From: Microcaldota archaeon
GTDB taxonomy: Archaea; Micrarchaeota; Micrarchaeia; Anstonellales; JAGGVH01
Length of the DNA: 49,023 nt
Reading direction: 5' to 3'
Assembly (NCBI GenBank): GCA_021158105.1
Contig: JAGGVH010000016.1
Coordinates: 1 to 49,023 of the forward strand
The notes beneath the pieces were generated by a model that was not told where the DNA came from, did not search any database, and worked only from the letters and a program-made list of their open reading frames with translations. The position numbers and the translations under genes are program-made. Below are positions 17,890 through 25,907 of the stretch, piece by piece (the first letter of the stretch is position 1; each line of letters opens with the position of its first letter).

Positions 17890-19365
17890 TTATATCATCT
17901 TAACATTATTTTCCTTTAATTTCTCGATAATTGCATTAACATGCTCCTGTTCATTCTGTTCACCAGGAGTGACCTCTGTTATCAGTGCTAAATTCTTAAC
18001 AAGTGCAATGTTTGGACCTTCTGGACTTTCAGTGGGACAAATCTTTCCCCAATGAGTCCCATGCAAATCCCTTGCCAAGAAATGGGGATGTTTTTTACTG
18101 AGCGGGGAAATTACCCTTCTAAGATGGGATAACATCGAAAGATAACTTGTCCTGTCAAGAAGTTGTGCAACACCAGTCTGCCCTGCCACCCAATTGCCTG
18201 TTGCAAGCGCAATACGAATCCTGTCACTCAATGCATCAGGCCTGACTAAGTTCTGAACGATTAATCTTCGCCCTCTTGCCTCAGCCCTACTAGCTTGATA
18301 TTGAATATCCCTAACCAAAAACTTAAACGCATACCTGAACAAATCCTCCATCAGAACACCTGATATCTTAACCCTCTTATTAGCATAATGATCCTTATCA
18401 TCAGGAGCCACCCGTTCTGTGCCAACAAGGTTGGCACGATATGCCATCTCAATCAAAAACTTTGCCTTTTTGATCCTATCCTCTTTCTGTTTGCTGATAT
18501 GCGGGAGAAGATAAGTGTCCAACAACAATTCTGCACGCAATAATTGCTCTGCTTCATCACGATTGGGCATTACTCTCTTTCCCAAATATTTTAATGCATC
18601 ATCATTTGTCTTTGTTTTGTCCTCATCAAAATTAATAAGAAAATCGTTCTTTAACATTAAGTCATCAGGAAGATTTTCTAAGATTGCTTTATTATTCTTT
18701 AATCCTAATGCTTTCAATACAATAGTAAGATAAAGTTCAGTAGGTGAACTTGGGAATTCAAGCTTAAAAATACCATTGTTCTTACGTTCAACAACACATC
18801 TCGCTCTAAAACCATCTTTTGTTGAAAATATCTTTGAAATGACTATGGATTTTGTACCCTCTTTAGTAGTTATTAACCTATTTGGTGCAAGGTCTTCAAT
18901 GCCAACCAAAACCTTTTCACTTCCATTAATTATAAAATAACCACCAGGGTCATCAGGGTCTTCACCAGCATCGATCAATTCTTCAGAACTCATGTTTTCA
19001 AGATAACATAACTTTGATTTTAACATGACAGGCAATTCGCCTATGTAAACCTCTGAAACCATTGACTCTATACCGTGCATGACAGAAATGACTTCTAAGA
19101 AAATCGGTGCAGAATATGTTATCCCTCGTAAGCGAGCCTCGTTTGGCAAGATTTCTCTTCGAGAACCGTCAGCTTCAATGATCATCGGCTTTTCAAGCCT
19201 TACCTTTCCCAAACGTATGCTGTAACCTTCAATGTTGGTAGGTATGACGCCTACGTTGTCTATTATGCTCTGCATACCGTTGTCTATAAACCTGTTGTAA
19301 GATTCTAAATGTTGCCTAACAAAAGAATGTTCCCTAAAATACGCTTCCAATTCATTCTTAATCAT
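17890..19365 (-). CDS. rpoB2: DNA-directed RNA polymerase subunit B''
   Basis: The 491-aa protein is the N-terminal half of the second-largest subunit. Landmarks are SFVRQHLESYNRFIDNGMQ, GYFIINGSEKVLVGIEDLAPNR, DDKDHYANKRVKISG and the fork region WVAGQTGVAQLLDRTSYLSMLSHLRRVISPL, ending LHGTHWGKICPTESPEGPNIALVKNLAL. I start at MIKNELEA, with GGTG 4 nt upstream, rather than the ORF-track start ten codons earlier. It lies 92 bp after rpoH. Confidence 0.97.
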   Translation of the reverse strand: MIKNELEAYFREHSFVRQHLESYNRFIDNGMQSIIDNVGVIPTNIEGYSIRLGKVRLEKPMIIEADGSRREILPNEARLRGITYSAPIFLEVISVMHGIESMVSEVYIGELPVMLKSKLCYLENMSSEELIDAGEDPDDPGGYFIINGSEKVLVGIEDLAPNRLITTKEGTKSIVISKIFSTKDGFRARCVVERKNNGIFKLEFPSSPTELYLTIVLKALGLKNNKAILENLPDDLMLKNDFLINFDEDKTKTNDDALKYLGKRVMPNRDEAEQLLRAELLLDTYLLPHISKQKEDRIKKAKFLIEMAYRANLVGTERVAPDDKDHYANKRVKISGVLMEDLFRYAFKFLVRDIQYQASRAEARGRRLIVQNLVRPDALSDRIRIALATGNWVAGQTGVAQLLDRTSYLSMLSHLRRVISPLSKKHPHFLARDLHGTHWGKICPTESPEGPNIALVKNLALITEVTPGEQNEQEHVNAIIEKLKENNVKMI

Positions 19366-19457
19366 ATGACACCCCTCAAATATAATACTTTTCAATTACC
19401 ATACCTTTATTGCATTCTTCAACATAACCTCTAACTGATTAAAAGGTCAACTGAGAA

Positions 19458-19709
19458 TTATTCAACCACACGATAATAATCATATTCGCCAGTGAAATCC
19501 TTACGGTGAATCTTAATGATCATCCCTTTTGTAACTTTAAAACTGTGCTTGCGCATCATTATCTTTAAACCCATATCGTTCTTCTTAATCTTTGGAAGGT
19601 TTTGTTTTGTGGTGTTAAATTTCTTAAGAAGTTCTTCTTCCTCCTCTTTGCTTAGAGGCAAATGTTCTGGAATAAGCTCATGGTCAGAATATTTAATCTC
19701 ATCCTTCAA
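19458..19709 (-). CDS. rpoH: DNA-directed RNA polymerase subunit H (Rpb5-like)
   Basis: The 83-aa protein is archaeal RpoH, equivalent to the C-terminal domain of eukaryotic Rpb5. It has the conserved HELIPEHLPLSKEEEEELL, LPKIKKNDM and GMIIKIHRKDF...YYRVVE. It sits at the head of the polymerase operon, the standard archaeal position. The start is TTG with GGTG 5 nt upstream; no in-frame ATG precedes HELIPEH. A few acidic residues extend the N-terminus beyond typical RpoH. Confidence 0.94.
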   Translation of the reverse strand: MKDEIKYSDHELIPEHLPLSKEEEEELLKKFNTTKQNLPKIKKNDMGLKIMMRKHSFKVTKGMIIKIHRKDFTGEYDYYRVVE

Positions 19710-19718
19710 TATATCACC

Positions 19719-19732
19719 ACCTGTGCACAGGT
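19719..19732. promoter_or_regulatory. 14-bp perfect palindrome at the head of the RNA polymerase operon
   Basis: ACCTGTGCACAGGT lies 10 bp before the rpoH start codon. On the minus strand a TATA-like tttataa sits about 25 nt upstream of it, so the palindrome covers the predicted transcription start. Its right arm runs into the GGTGGTGAT ribosome-binding region. It could be a repressor operator or an RNA hairpin that hides the ribosome-binding site. Confidence 0.5.
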
Positions 19733-19888
19733 ATTGCAGGGTTTTAAAATTATAAAAGCATATACTTTAAATAACGAAAAGTTTATAAATGGTTTGGAAT
19801 ATGTGTAAGCTCTTCCATTATCCTGTTGTCCACCATATTCAATCTAATAAACTTTGATCAGCAATAACCTTTAACTTTTAAATTTAGA

Positions 19889-20494
19889 TTAATATTCTAT
19901 GTATACTTTTGTCTCATACTTCTCTTCAACCTTTCTCTTAAACTCGTTCGGATCTGCTTCAATACCATCAAACGTGTTGTAATGTATTGGGATAACAACC
20001 TTGGGTTTGATATGACCGACAGCTTCAACTGCATCATTAATGTTCATTGTATAAGTCCCACCTATAGGAAGAAGTGCAATGTCAATATTTTTTAAATCTT
20101 TCATCTCAGGTATAACATCTGTATCACCTGCATGATATATTCTTGCATTATCAATGTTAACAATAACACCTGTGCCCATTCCTTTCGGGTGAAACTTTTT
20201 ATCAATATTATAAGCATGGACAAACTCCAGCTTCACACCATTAATCTCTTTGATGTCACCTGGGGAAACATTAACCTGTGCATATTTACAGTCCGCCCCC
20301 ACAGTAACTGTATCATTCTTTAATATCTTTTTAGGGTCTGCACAATGGTCATAATGCTTATGAGTAAATATTACTATGTCAGCCTTTTCAGGATTATCAG
20401 GTAATACATAAGGATCTATATAAATCGTCTTTGAACCCTTTATCATTACAGACGCATGACCAAAAACTTTAACTTCAATGTTTCCATATTTCAT
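19889..20494 (-). CDS. Metallo-beta-lactamase-fold hydrolase (UPF0173-like)
   Basis: The 201-aa protein has the metal-binding motif THKHYDHC (HxHxDH, around residue 44), a later AYNI segment, HAGDTDVIPEM with the bridging aspartate, and a C-terminal IPIHYNTF histidine. This matches the short UPF0173-type metal-dependent hydrolases common in archaea and bacteria. The substrate is unknown. GGTG lies 5 nt before the ATG. The 179 bp between this gene and rpoH holds promoter elements of the polymerase operon and nothing else I can identify. Confidence 0.87.
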   Translation of the reverse strand: MKYGNIEVKVFGHASVMIKGSKTIYIDPYVLPDNPEKADIVIFTHKHYDHCADPKKILKNDTVTVGADCKYAQVNVSPGDIKEINGVKLEFVHAYNIDKKFHPKGMGTGVIVNIDNARIYHAGDTDVIPEMKDLKNIDIALLPIGGTYTMNINDAVEAVGHIKPKVVIPIHYNTFDGIEADPNEFKRKVEEKYETKVYIEY

Positions 20495-20540
20495 ATTATC
20501 ACCTTTTCATTATTCATATTAACACACCTTCAAAATCTAA

Positions 20541-21500
20541 TCAACTGGTTAGAACATTCTTTGGTGATGAATTTATCATCTTAACATTGACAACTACACA
20601 ACCGTTATCAGAATACACTTCAAACAGTCCTGTCTCAGTTTCTGGGTTTATCAACCATTCAGGAATTCTGTCAAGTATCATATAATCTATCTTGTTATTG
20701 CGCATAAACGAACGAATATTGTTAGGTTCAACTACTCCATCAAATGCAACATACGGAACATTATAATATTCCGCAAGCATAGAATAATTCTTTTGTATTC
20801 CTATATTGTATCCTTCCTGCTCCTGCTCTGAAAGGTTTAATACTGTCCAAACAAAACATTCTGTCATGTTTGATAAGAACAAACCGCGTGTAGTGTTGAA
20901 AAGTGAGAGGTTGATTGTTTTGTTTGTGGCACACCATTCCTTAAACTTGTGAATGTTTTTGTTTTCGCAATCACTAAAATTTTCCTTTTCATAGACACTG
21001 ATATAACATTTCTCTATGTTGTCATTGTTTGATGAACCGGCTGAATATAAATCACATGCATTGATATTCCCAAAGTAAACGCCGTTATAAAGATAACATT
21101 TATTCTTGACCGTGGTATTATTAATCTTTGAACATGAATCAATGTTGTTATCTGCCGTTGCAATTTTATAATAACAATCGTCAGGCAATGAAGTAAAAGA
21201 GCAGACTTCAGAATTATTGAGTTTTACCCCGCAAGCAATAAAACAGTCGTCCTTTTTAGTATCATTCTCAAACGACCCGCAATCGCCAACAGTATATATA
21301 GAATAATCTTCAAATGTAATACCAACCTTTTTTGTCAAGATCATTTGTTCATCAGAATATGTTTTATAACTTGTTGTGTTCCACAATTCCGGGCCGACCA
21401 CTACACTCTTACCTGTTGCAATTTTATGATTGTTCCCCACACACCCAAAAAATAGTATTGAAGAAAATAATATTATTAATAAAATATTATTCTTTAACAT
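20541..21500 (-). CDS. Secreted Cys-rich repeat lipoprotein
   Basis: I start at MLKNNILLIILFSSILFFGCVGN, which is a signal peptide with a lipobox-like FFGC, giving 319 aa. GGTG lies 7 nt upstream. Residues about 70-200 repeat a pattern of paired cysteines: a DxC(Y/F) element, a polar stretch, then a lone Cys (for example DDCYYKIATADNNIDSCSKI, then KNKCYLYNGVYFGNINACDL). There are about four units, probably a disulfide-braced extracellular solenoid. Many N-x-S/T sites suggest glycosylation. The C-terminal 90 residues look like a separate alpha/beta domain. The gene overlaps the previous one by 14 bp. Confidence 0.75.
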   Translation of the reverse strand: MLKNNILLIILFSSILFFGCVGNNHKIATGKSVVVGPELWNTTSYKTYSDEQMILTKKVGITFEDYSIYTVGDCGSFENDTKKDDCFIACGVKLNNSEVCSFTSLPDDCYYKIATADNNIDSCSKINNTTVKNKCYLYNGVYFGNINACDLYSAGSSNNDNIEKCYISVYEKENFSDCENKNIHKFKEWCATNKTINLSLFNTTRGLFLSNMTECFVWTVLNLSEQEQEGYNIGIQKNYSMLAEYYNVPYVAFDGVVEPNNIRSFMRNNKIDYMILDRIPEWLINPETETGLFEVYSDNGCVVVNVKMINSSPKNVLTS

Positions 21501-21744
21501 CTGGAACCACCCGCCTCCATGAACCTCCAATATAATGCCATAATTGTTTTGTTGTTGAATCATAGACAAGTGATGTTTTGTTTGCAACCTCTATCGGCCT
21601 GTCAATCTCAATGAAAATCTTATTCATCGTCCATTTAATCTTATCCTTAAAAGGATTACGTTCTATGATATAAACCTTGCCCCTTTCCTTTTTAATTCTT
21701 TCACACCAGTCAATAATCATATTTATATCCTTTTGTGAAACCAA
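21487..21744 (-). CDS. Small hypothetical protein in the lipoprotein operon
   Basis: I do not recognise this protein. The open frame runs from 21777, but I prefer TTG 21744 because GGTG lies 5 nt before it, the spacing seen across the window. That gives 85 aa. It is soluble and mixed alpha/beta (VYIIERNPF, KIFIEIDRPIE, KQLWHYIGGSWRRVV). It overlaps the downstream lipoprotein gene by 14 bp and follows the Lys-rich membrane gene by 42 bp, so the three probably form one operon. Confidence 0.5.
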   Translation of the reverse strand: MVSQKDINMIIDWCERIKKERGKVYIIERNPFKDKIKWTMNKIFIEIDRPIEVANKTSLVYDSTTKQLWHYIGGSWRRVVPDVKE

Positions 21745-21786
21745 TGTACCACCATACCATAACCTTACAGAAAACAAAGTATAAAA

Positions 21787-22233
21787 TTACCTTTTCTTGG
21801 TTTTTGTTCTACGCTTTGTAGTTTGTTTAGAACTCTTTCTCTTCTTCACAGACATCTTAGATTTTGACCGCTGTTTAACCTTTACCTTTTTAACAGGCTT
21901 AGCCTTACTCTTAACTCCCCTATCAGAACTAACTATGGTTTTTGTGGTTTTAGGAGCAATACTGACTTTAGGGGTTAAGACAACAGGCTTATCTTTGATT
22001 TTAGTGAATGTGTCAACAATCTTTTTCCTCTTTTTATATTTATCAATGAAAAGCAGTATTATCCCAAGCGGAACAGTGATTATCGTTATAATTATAAATG
22101 ATATAAAAACAAGCCAAACAATATCATTGGACACAGTAACGTTAAACATTCCACTCTGTATGATTAAACATCCAAATGCTCCAACAAATGAAAAAAATCC
22201 TATCACCAGCAAAACCAATCCAGCCATTTTCAT
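21787..22233 (-). CDS. Two-TM membrane protein with polybasic tail
   Basis: The protein is 148 aa from ATG 22233, with GGTG 6 nt upstream. It has two hydrophobic segments (about residues 4-27 and 40-65) followed by a cytoplasmic-type tail rich in Lys, Arg, Ser and Thr (KKVKVKQRSKSKMSVKKRK). No family is recognised. The plan of short TM hairpin plus long basic tail repeats that of the protein at 2464-3159, although the sequences are not obviously homologous. Confidence 0.65.
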   Translation of the reverse strand: MKMAGLVLLVIGFFSFVGAFGCLIIQSGMFNVTVSNDIVWLVFISFIIITIITVPLGIILLFIDKYKKRKKIVDTFTKIKDKPVVLTPKVSIAPKTTKTIVSSDRGVKSKAKPVKKVKVKQRSKSKMSVKKRKSSKQTTKRRTKTKKR

Positions 22234-22310
22234 AGTTATCACCATCATTATTCAATCATAAACAATATAAATATTGGTGTCAGACTCACATTTTTCTACT
22301 TTTGCTATAT

Positions 22311-22470
22311 TGGACCCGCCGGGATTTGAACCCGGAACCTCTGCCTTTTTCAATATAGTTTACAATCCTTACTTCATAAAGAATGTTTCTTTTTGGGATG
22401 AAACACTTTTTCTTTACAAAGAAAAAGGGTTTCATGCGAAGGCAGCACGCTACCGTTGCGCCACGGGCCC
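22311..22470 (-). tRNA. tRNA-Ala (CGC), intron-containing
   Basis: Exon 1 (22435-22470): acceptor GGGCCCG, U8, D-stem GCGC/GCGT, anticodon stem CTGCC and loop TTCGCA. Exon 2 (22311-22346): GGCAG closes the anticodon stem, T arm CCGGG-TTCAAAT-CCCGG, acceptor CGGGTCC and A73. The G3-U70 wobble pair, the alanine identity element, is present. The anticodon CGC reads GCG. The ORF at 22286-22528 is only this gene translated. Confidence 0.95.
22347..22434 (-). other. tRNA-Ala intron (88 nt) at position 37/38, with long hairpin
   Basis: The intron lies at the canonical archaeal site. Its 5' part, with the last exon base, forms a long near-perfect hairpin: ATGAAAC pairs with GTTTCAT and TTTTTCTTT with AAAGAAAAA, separated by a CC/GT internal mismatch and a 2-base loop. 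It is longer than most archaeal tRNA introns and has no reading frame of note. Confidence 0.85.
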
Positions 22471-22546
22471 TATAAAGATTGCTAACATATTTTAGATAGT
22501 TTAATTTATATTGATTACTAAAAACCAAAAAAGAAGAATAAAAAAA

Positions 22547-23251
22547 TTAAATCAATTTTTCAAGGTCTTTCTGTTTCTTCTTAGCAACTACCCTTACTGT
22601 ATCCTTTGTACCAAGGCCGATCGCTATTGCACCACCTAATCCTATTGCTATCGCAATCGCTGCAAAGAATGCGTTGACTGCAGTCATGAATGTGGATTCT
22701 AAAATGATAGTGTTAGCACCTGGCAAAACCAATGGTAATGCCATTACCACACCGATGTAAACTATCACAACTTCCACCAATGTACCTATAGGTTTAGCAA
22801 ACGGCGTAACCCTGCTGGCCTTAATCCTGTCAGTTATATAATCACCAACCAACATTGCAATCACTAAGATTGTTAATCCTTTGACTAAGTCAGGTATGTA
22901 ATTTATTATACCTTGTATATTTGCTGTTAGGAACAAAAATCCTGACATCTGTGCTGCCCATCCAAGAAAGAGCATGAAAATCCATAACTCTAATATGAAC
23001 TTTATTATCCCTGTTAATGTCCAGCCAAGCAATGCATCGTGTAAACCGTGTTGTTTCATGAAAGGCTCAAGTTTAATCTTTCCTGCAGCATACTTCCACA
23101 GCCAACCAGTAATCTTTGCAATTATATAACCGATGATTGCAACTAATATGAAGAAGAATATTGATATTAAACTGTTGACAAAATTAGTTGCAATCATACT
23201 GTAATCAATCTGGTTAAACTGTGTCATCATCGGACCAATTACATCAGTCAT
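22547..23251 (-). CDS. Membrane protein with MscS-type conserved TM helices
   Basis: The 234-aa protein has about five hydrophobic segments. It ends with AIAIGLGGAIAIGLGTKDTVR, the Gly/Ala-rich pore-helix pattern of the 'conserved TM helix' family related to small mechanosensitive channels. The beta-domain and C-terminal cage of true MscS are absent. It may be a minimal channel or a membrane scaffold. A perfect GGAGGTG ribosome-binding site lies 5 nt before the ATG. It is divergent from the inositol operon across a 218-bp AT-rich gap containing only promoter-like sequence. Confidence 0.75.
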   Translation of the reverse strand: MTDVIGPMMTQFNQIDYSMIATNFVNSLISIFFFILVAIIGYIIAKITGWLWKYAAGKIKLEPFMKQHGLHDALLGWTLTGIIKFILELWIFMLFLGWAAQMSGFLFLTANIQGIINYIPDLVKGLTILVIAMLVGDYITDRIKASRVTPFAKPIGTLVEVVIVYIGVVMALPLVLPGANTIILESTFMTAVNAFFAAIAIAIGLGGAIAIGLGTKDTVRVVAKKKQKDLEKLI

Positions 23252-23469
23252 TCACCCACCTCCTAAGATGTTTGGTAACATTTACAACATTTTTTTATAT
23301 AAGAAGTATTAATTAAACATTTAAAAAACTTTGGTTTCTGTTATCAACGAAGTTTATCATTGAATTATCATTGAAACTTTTTTTTTACTATTTAATAAAA
23401 ATTAAATAGTTTTAAAAAGTTAACTAATTAAAATATATTTAATAGCATCTAAAGTTATGAGGTGAGGAT

Positions 23470-24597
23470 ATGAAAATTAGAACTGCAATTGTTGGGGTGG
23501 GGAACTGTTTTGCAGGATTATACCAGGGAATTGAATATTATAAAAAAATGGATACTGAAAGGATTGGATTAATGCATGAGAACATTGGACCGTATTCATG
23601 GAAAGACATTGAATTTGTATTAGCATATGATGTGTCAAAGAATAAAGTCGGTAAACCATTACATGAAGCTGTGTACGCTAAACCAAACTATGTTAAGATT
23701 GTAGATTCAATGCCAGAAAACGGTGTGATAGTTCAAGAAGCACCCGTGCTTGACGGTGTGGGGAAATGGGTCAAGGACATGTTTGAACCTATGGAAAATA
23801 CTGCACCAATTGAAGTATTAAGAGAAAAGATTATTAATGAAATCAAAGAAAACAACATTGACGTTCTCATAAACTATCTTCCAGTTGGAAGCCAGAAGGC
23901 AGTAGAATTCTGGGCAGATGTCGCTCTTGAGAGCGGGACTGCATTTGTTAATTGTATGCCGATATTTATCGCAAGCAATCCTGAATGGGAAAACAAATTT
24001 AGAGAAAAGAATATACCTATAATAGGCGATGATATAAAGTCACAGGTGGGCGCAACCATCATCCACCGCGTGCTCGCAAAACTGTTTGAGGACAGGGGCG
24101 CGATACTTGACAGGTCTTACCAGTTAAACTTTGGGGGCAATACTGATTTCCTTAATATGCTTGAAAGAGAACGGTTGAAATCTAAAAAGATTAGCAAAAC
24201 CGAATCTGTAAAAAGCCAATTGAAAAAACATCCTATAAAGGATGAAAACATCCACATCGGCCCAAGCGATTATGTCCCATTCATGAAGAATAACAAAGTC
24301 GCATACATTAGATTAGAAGGGAGGATGTGGGCAGACGTGCCGTTCAACATTGAACTTAGGTTGGATGTTGATGATAAGCCTAACAGTGCCGGTGTTGCAG
24401 TGGACGCGATAAGATTGGCAAAACTTGCGAAGGATAGGAACATTGGCGGTGCATTGTTAGGACCGTCAGCATATTTGATGAAACATCCTCCTGTTCAATA
24501 CCCAGACCCTGAAGCAAAACAAATGACTGAAGAATTTATAAAAGGCGAACACCAAACCCACCAAAACCAAACAGAGGAAACAAGTGAAACTGTATGA
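23470..24597 (+). CDS. ino1: myo-Inositol-1-phosphate synthase
   Basis: The 375-aa protein opens with the NAD-binding AIVGVGNCFAGLYQGIEYY. It carries NYLPVGSQKAVEFWADVALESG, IGDDIKSQVGATIIHRVLAKLF and NFGGNTDFLNMLERERLKSKK, the conserved catalytic blocks of archaeal inositol-1-phosphate synthase. The enzyme turns glucose-6-phosphate into L-myo-inositol-1-phosphate. GGTG lies 5 nt before the ATG and a TATA-like aatatattta about 40 nt upstream. The stop overlaps the next start (ATGA), so the two are translationally coupled. Confidence 0.95.
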   Translation: MKIRTAIVGVGNCFAGLYQGIEYYKKMDTERIGLMHENIGPYSWKDIEFVLAYDVSKNKVGKPLHEAVYAKPNYVKIVDSMPENGVIVQEAPVLDGVGKWVKDMFEPMENTAPIEVLREKIINEIKENNIDVLINYLPVGSQKAVEFWADVALESGTAFVNCMPIFIASNPEWENKFREKNIPIIGDDIKSQVGATIIHRVLAKLFEDRGAILDRSYQLNFGGNTDFLNMLERERLKSKKISKTESVKSQLKKHPIKDENIHIGPSDYVPFMKNNKVAYIRLEGRMWADVPFNIELRLDVDDKPNSAGVAVDAIRLAKLAKDRNIGGALLGPSAYLMKHPPVQYPDPEAKQMTEEFIKGEHQTHQNQTEETSETV

Positions 24598-25202
24598 TAA
24601 AACAACAATTTTCTAAAGAACAAAAATGGTTAGGTGGCATATTAAAAAAATTGCCAATGTCACCTAATCAGATTACTTTACTTTCAATATTGTTTGCACT
24701 GATTGCAGGAGGATTAATCATTTTTCACCAGTTTGTGTATGGTGCGATATTTTTTCTGGTTGCAGGTGTAATGGATGTGATTGACGGAGCAGTGGCACGT
24801 GCAAAAGACCAAACTACTAAATTTGGCGGCTTCTTAGATGGAGTATCAGACAGGTTTGTAGAAGCAATCTTTCTTTTTTCATTAATGTTTTATGACCTTC
24901 CAACAGTCTTTATCAATCCCCAAGTTTGGCTGGCAGGATTGATATTCATCGGAACATGCATGCCTTCTTTTGTAAGGGCATACGGAGAACATAAACATGT
25001 GATAGACCATAACACTGCAAACAAATTGGGGGGGATATTTGAAAGGAGCGAAAGAATTATCACTATCTTTTTAGGGATTGTGATAGGATTCTTTATTTCA
25101 TGGCAATGGTTTATTTATATTATAATATTATCCATAATATTATCATTAATCACAGTCATCCAACGAATATATATAATTTATAAAGAAACAAAGACTACAT
25201 AA
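24594..25202 (+). CDS. CDP-alcohol phosphatidyltransferase, probable archaetidylinositol-phosphate synthase
   Basis: The 202-aa membrane protein has the complete CDP-alcohol transferase motif DGx2ARx8Gx3Dx3D (DGAVARAKDQTTKFGGFLDGVSDR, residues about 64-87) and four to six TM helices. Coupling to inositol-1-phosphate synthase points to CDP-archaeol plus inositol-1-phosphate as substrates, giving archaetidylinositol phosphate. The family assignment is seen in sequence; the substrate is inferred from the neighbour. Confidence 0.9.
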   Translation: MIKQQFSKEQKWLGGILKKLPMSPNQITLLSILFALIAGGLIIFHQFVYGAIFFLVAGVMDVIDGAVARAKDQTTKFGGFLDGVSDRFVEAIFLFSLMFYDLPTVFINPQVWLAGLIFIGTCMPSFVRAYGEHKHVIDHNTANKLGGIFERSERIITIFLGIVIGFFISWQWFIYIIILSIILSLITVIQRIYIIYKETKTT

Positions 25203-25233
25203 TTCCAAGATTCAAAAGGTTAAAGGAGATAGC

Positions 25234-25902
25234 ATGATAAAAGCAGTAATATTTGATTATGATGGAGTGATCGGAGATACTGAGCAGTGGCAGTATCAAA
25301 CATGGAATGAGACGCTTAAACCATACAACATATCCATATCAAAAGAAGAATATATTAAAAAATTATGCGGTCGGCAGGGTGAAGACATTGACAAGGAAAT
25401 CATCAACAAATTCAAACTTAACATCCCATACGGTGCATTAGTCAAAAAGAAAGAAAAACTTATTTTAGAATGGTTCAGAACCAAACCAATCCCCCTTATG
25501 CCCAACGTGAAAAAGATAATCAAAAAGATAAAAGATATGCAGTTGTTGATAGGGATTGCATCATCTGTCCCAACCAATGAATTAAAGATAAAAATCAAAA
25601 AGCTTGGGCTGACTTTTGATGCAATGACTTCTAAAGAAGAAGTCAAACACAGCAAACCCGACCCAGAGATTTATACATTGACTGCAAAAAAATTAAATGT
25701 GGCGCCCATAGAATGTGTGGTGTTTGAGGACAGTTCACCAGGGGTGGTTGCCGCAAAACGGGCGGGCATGTTTGTCATAGCAATACCTACTGAGTGGAGC
25801 GCAAAACAAGATTTCTCAATGGCTGATGCCAATGTTAGAAATTTAAGTGAAGGTCTGGACATTTTAAAAAAATTAATTGATAAAACAAAGCTTAAAATTT
25901 GA
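25234..25902 (+). CDS. HAD-superfamily phosphatase (beta-phosphoglucomutase-like)
   Basis: The 222-aa protein has HAD motif I IFDYDGVIGDTE, motif II in IASSVPTNE, the lysine in HSKPDPEIY and motif IV VFEDSSPGVVAAKRAG, with a helical cap between I and II. It is preceded by GGAGAT and lies 31 bp after the CDP-alcohol transferase gene, so it is probably co-transcribed. It could remove the phosphate from archaetidylinositol phosphate or from inositol phosphate; that role is inferred only from position. Confidence 0.88.
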   Translation: MIKAVIFDYDGVIGDTEQWQYQTWNETLKPYNISISKEEYIKKLCGRQGEDIDKEIINKFKLNIPYGALVKKKEKLILEWFRTKPIPLMPNVKKIIKKIKDMQLLIGIASSVPTNELKIKIKKLGLTFDAMTSKEEVKHSKPDPEIYTLTAKKLNVAPIECVVFEDSSPGVVAAKRAGMFVIAIPTEWSAKQDFSMADANVRNLSEGLDILKKLIDKTKLKI

Positions 25903-25907
25903 ACCCA

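Noticed and set aside
12457-19365. Frameshifted rpoA and rpoB genes
   Set aside because: The A'/A'' and B'/B'' splits are normal in archaea, and each part has its own start and GGTG site.
22286-22528. 80-aa minus-strand ORF
   Set aside because: It is translated tRNA-Ala and its intron.
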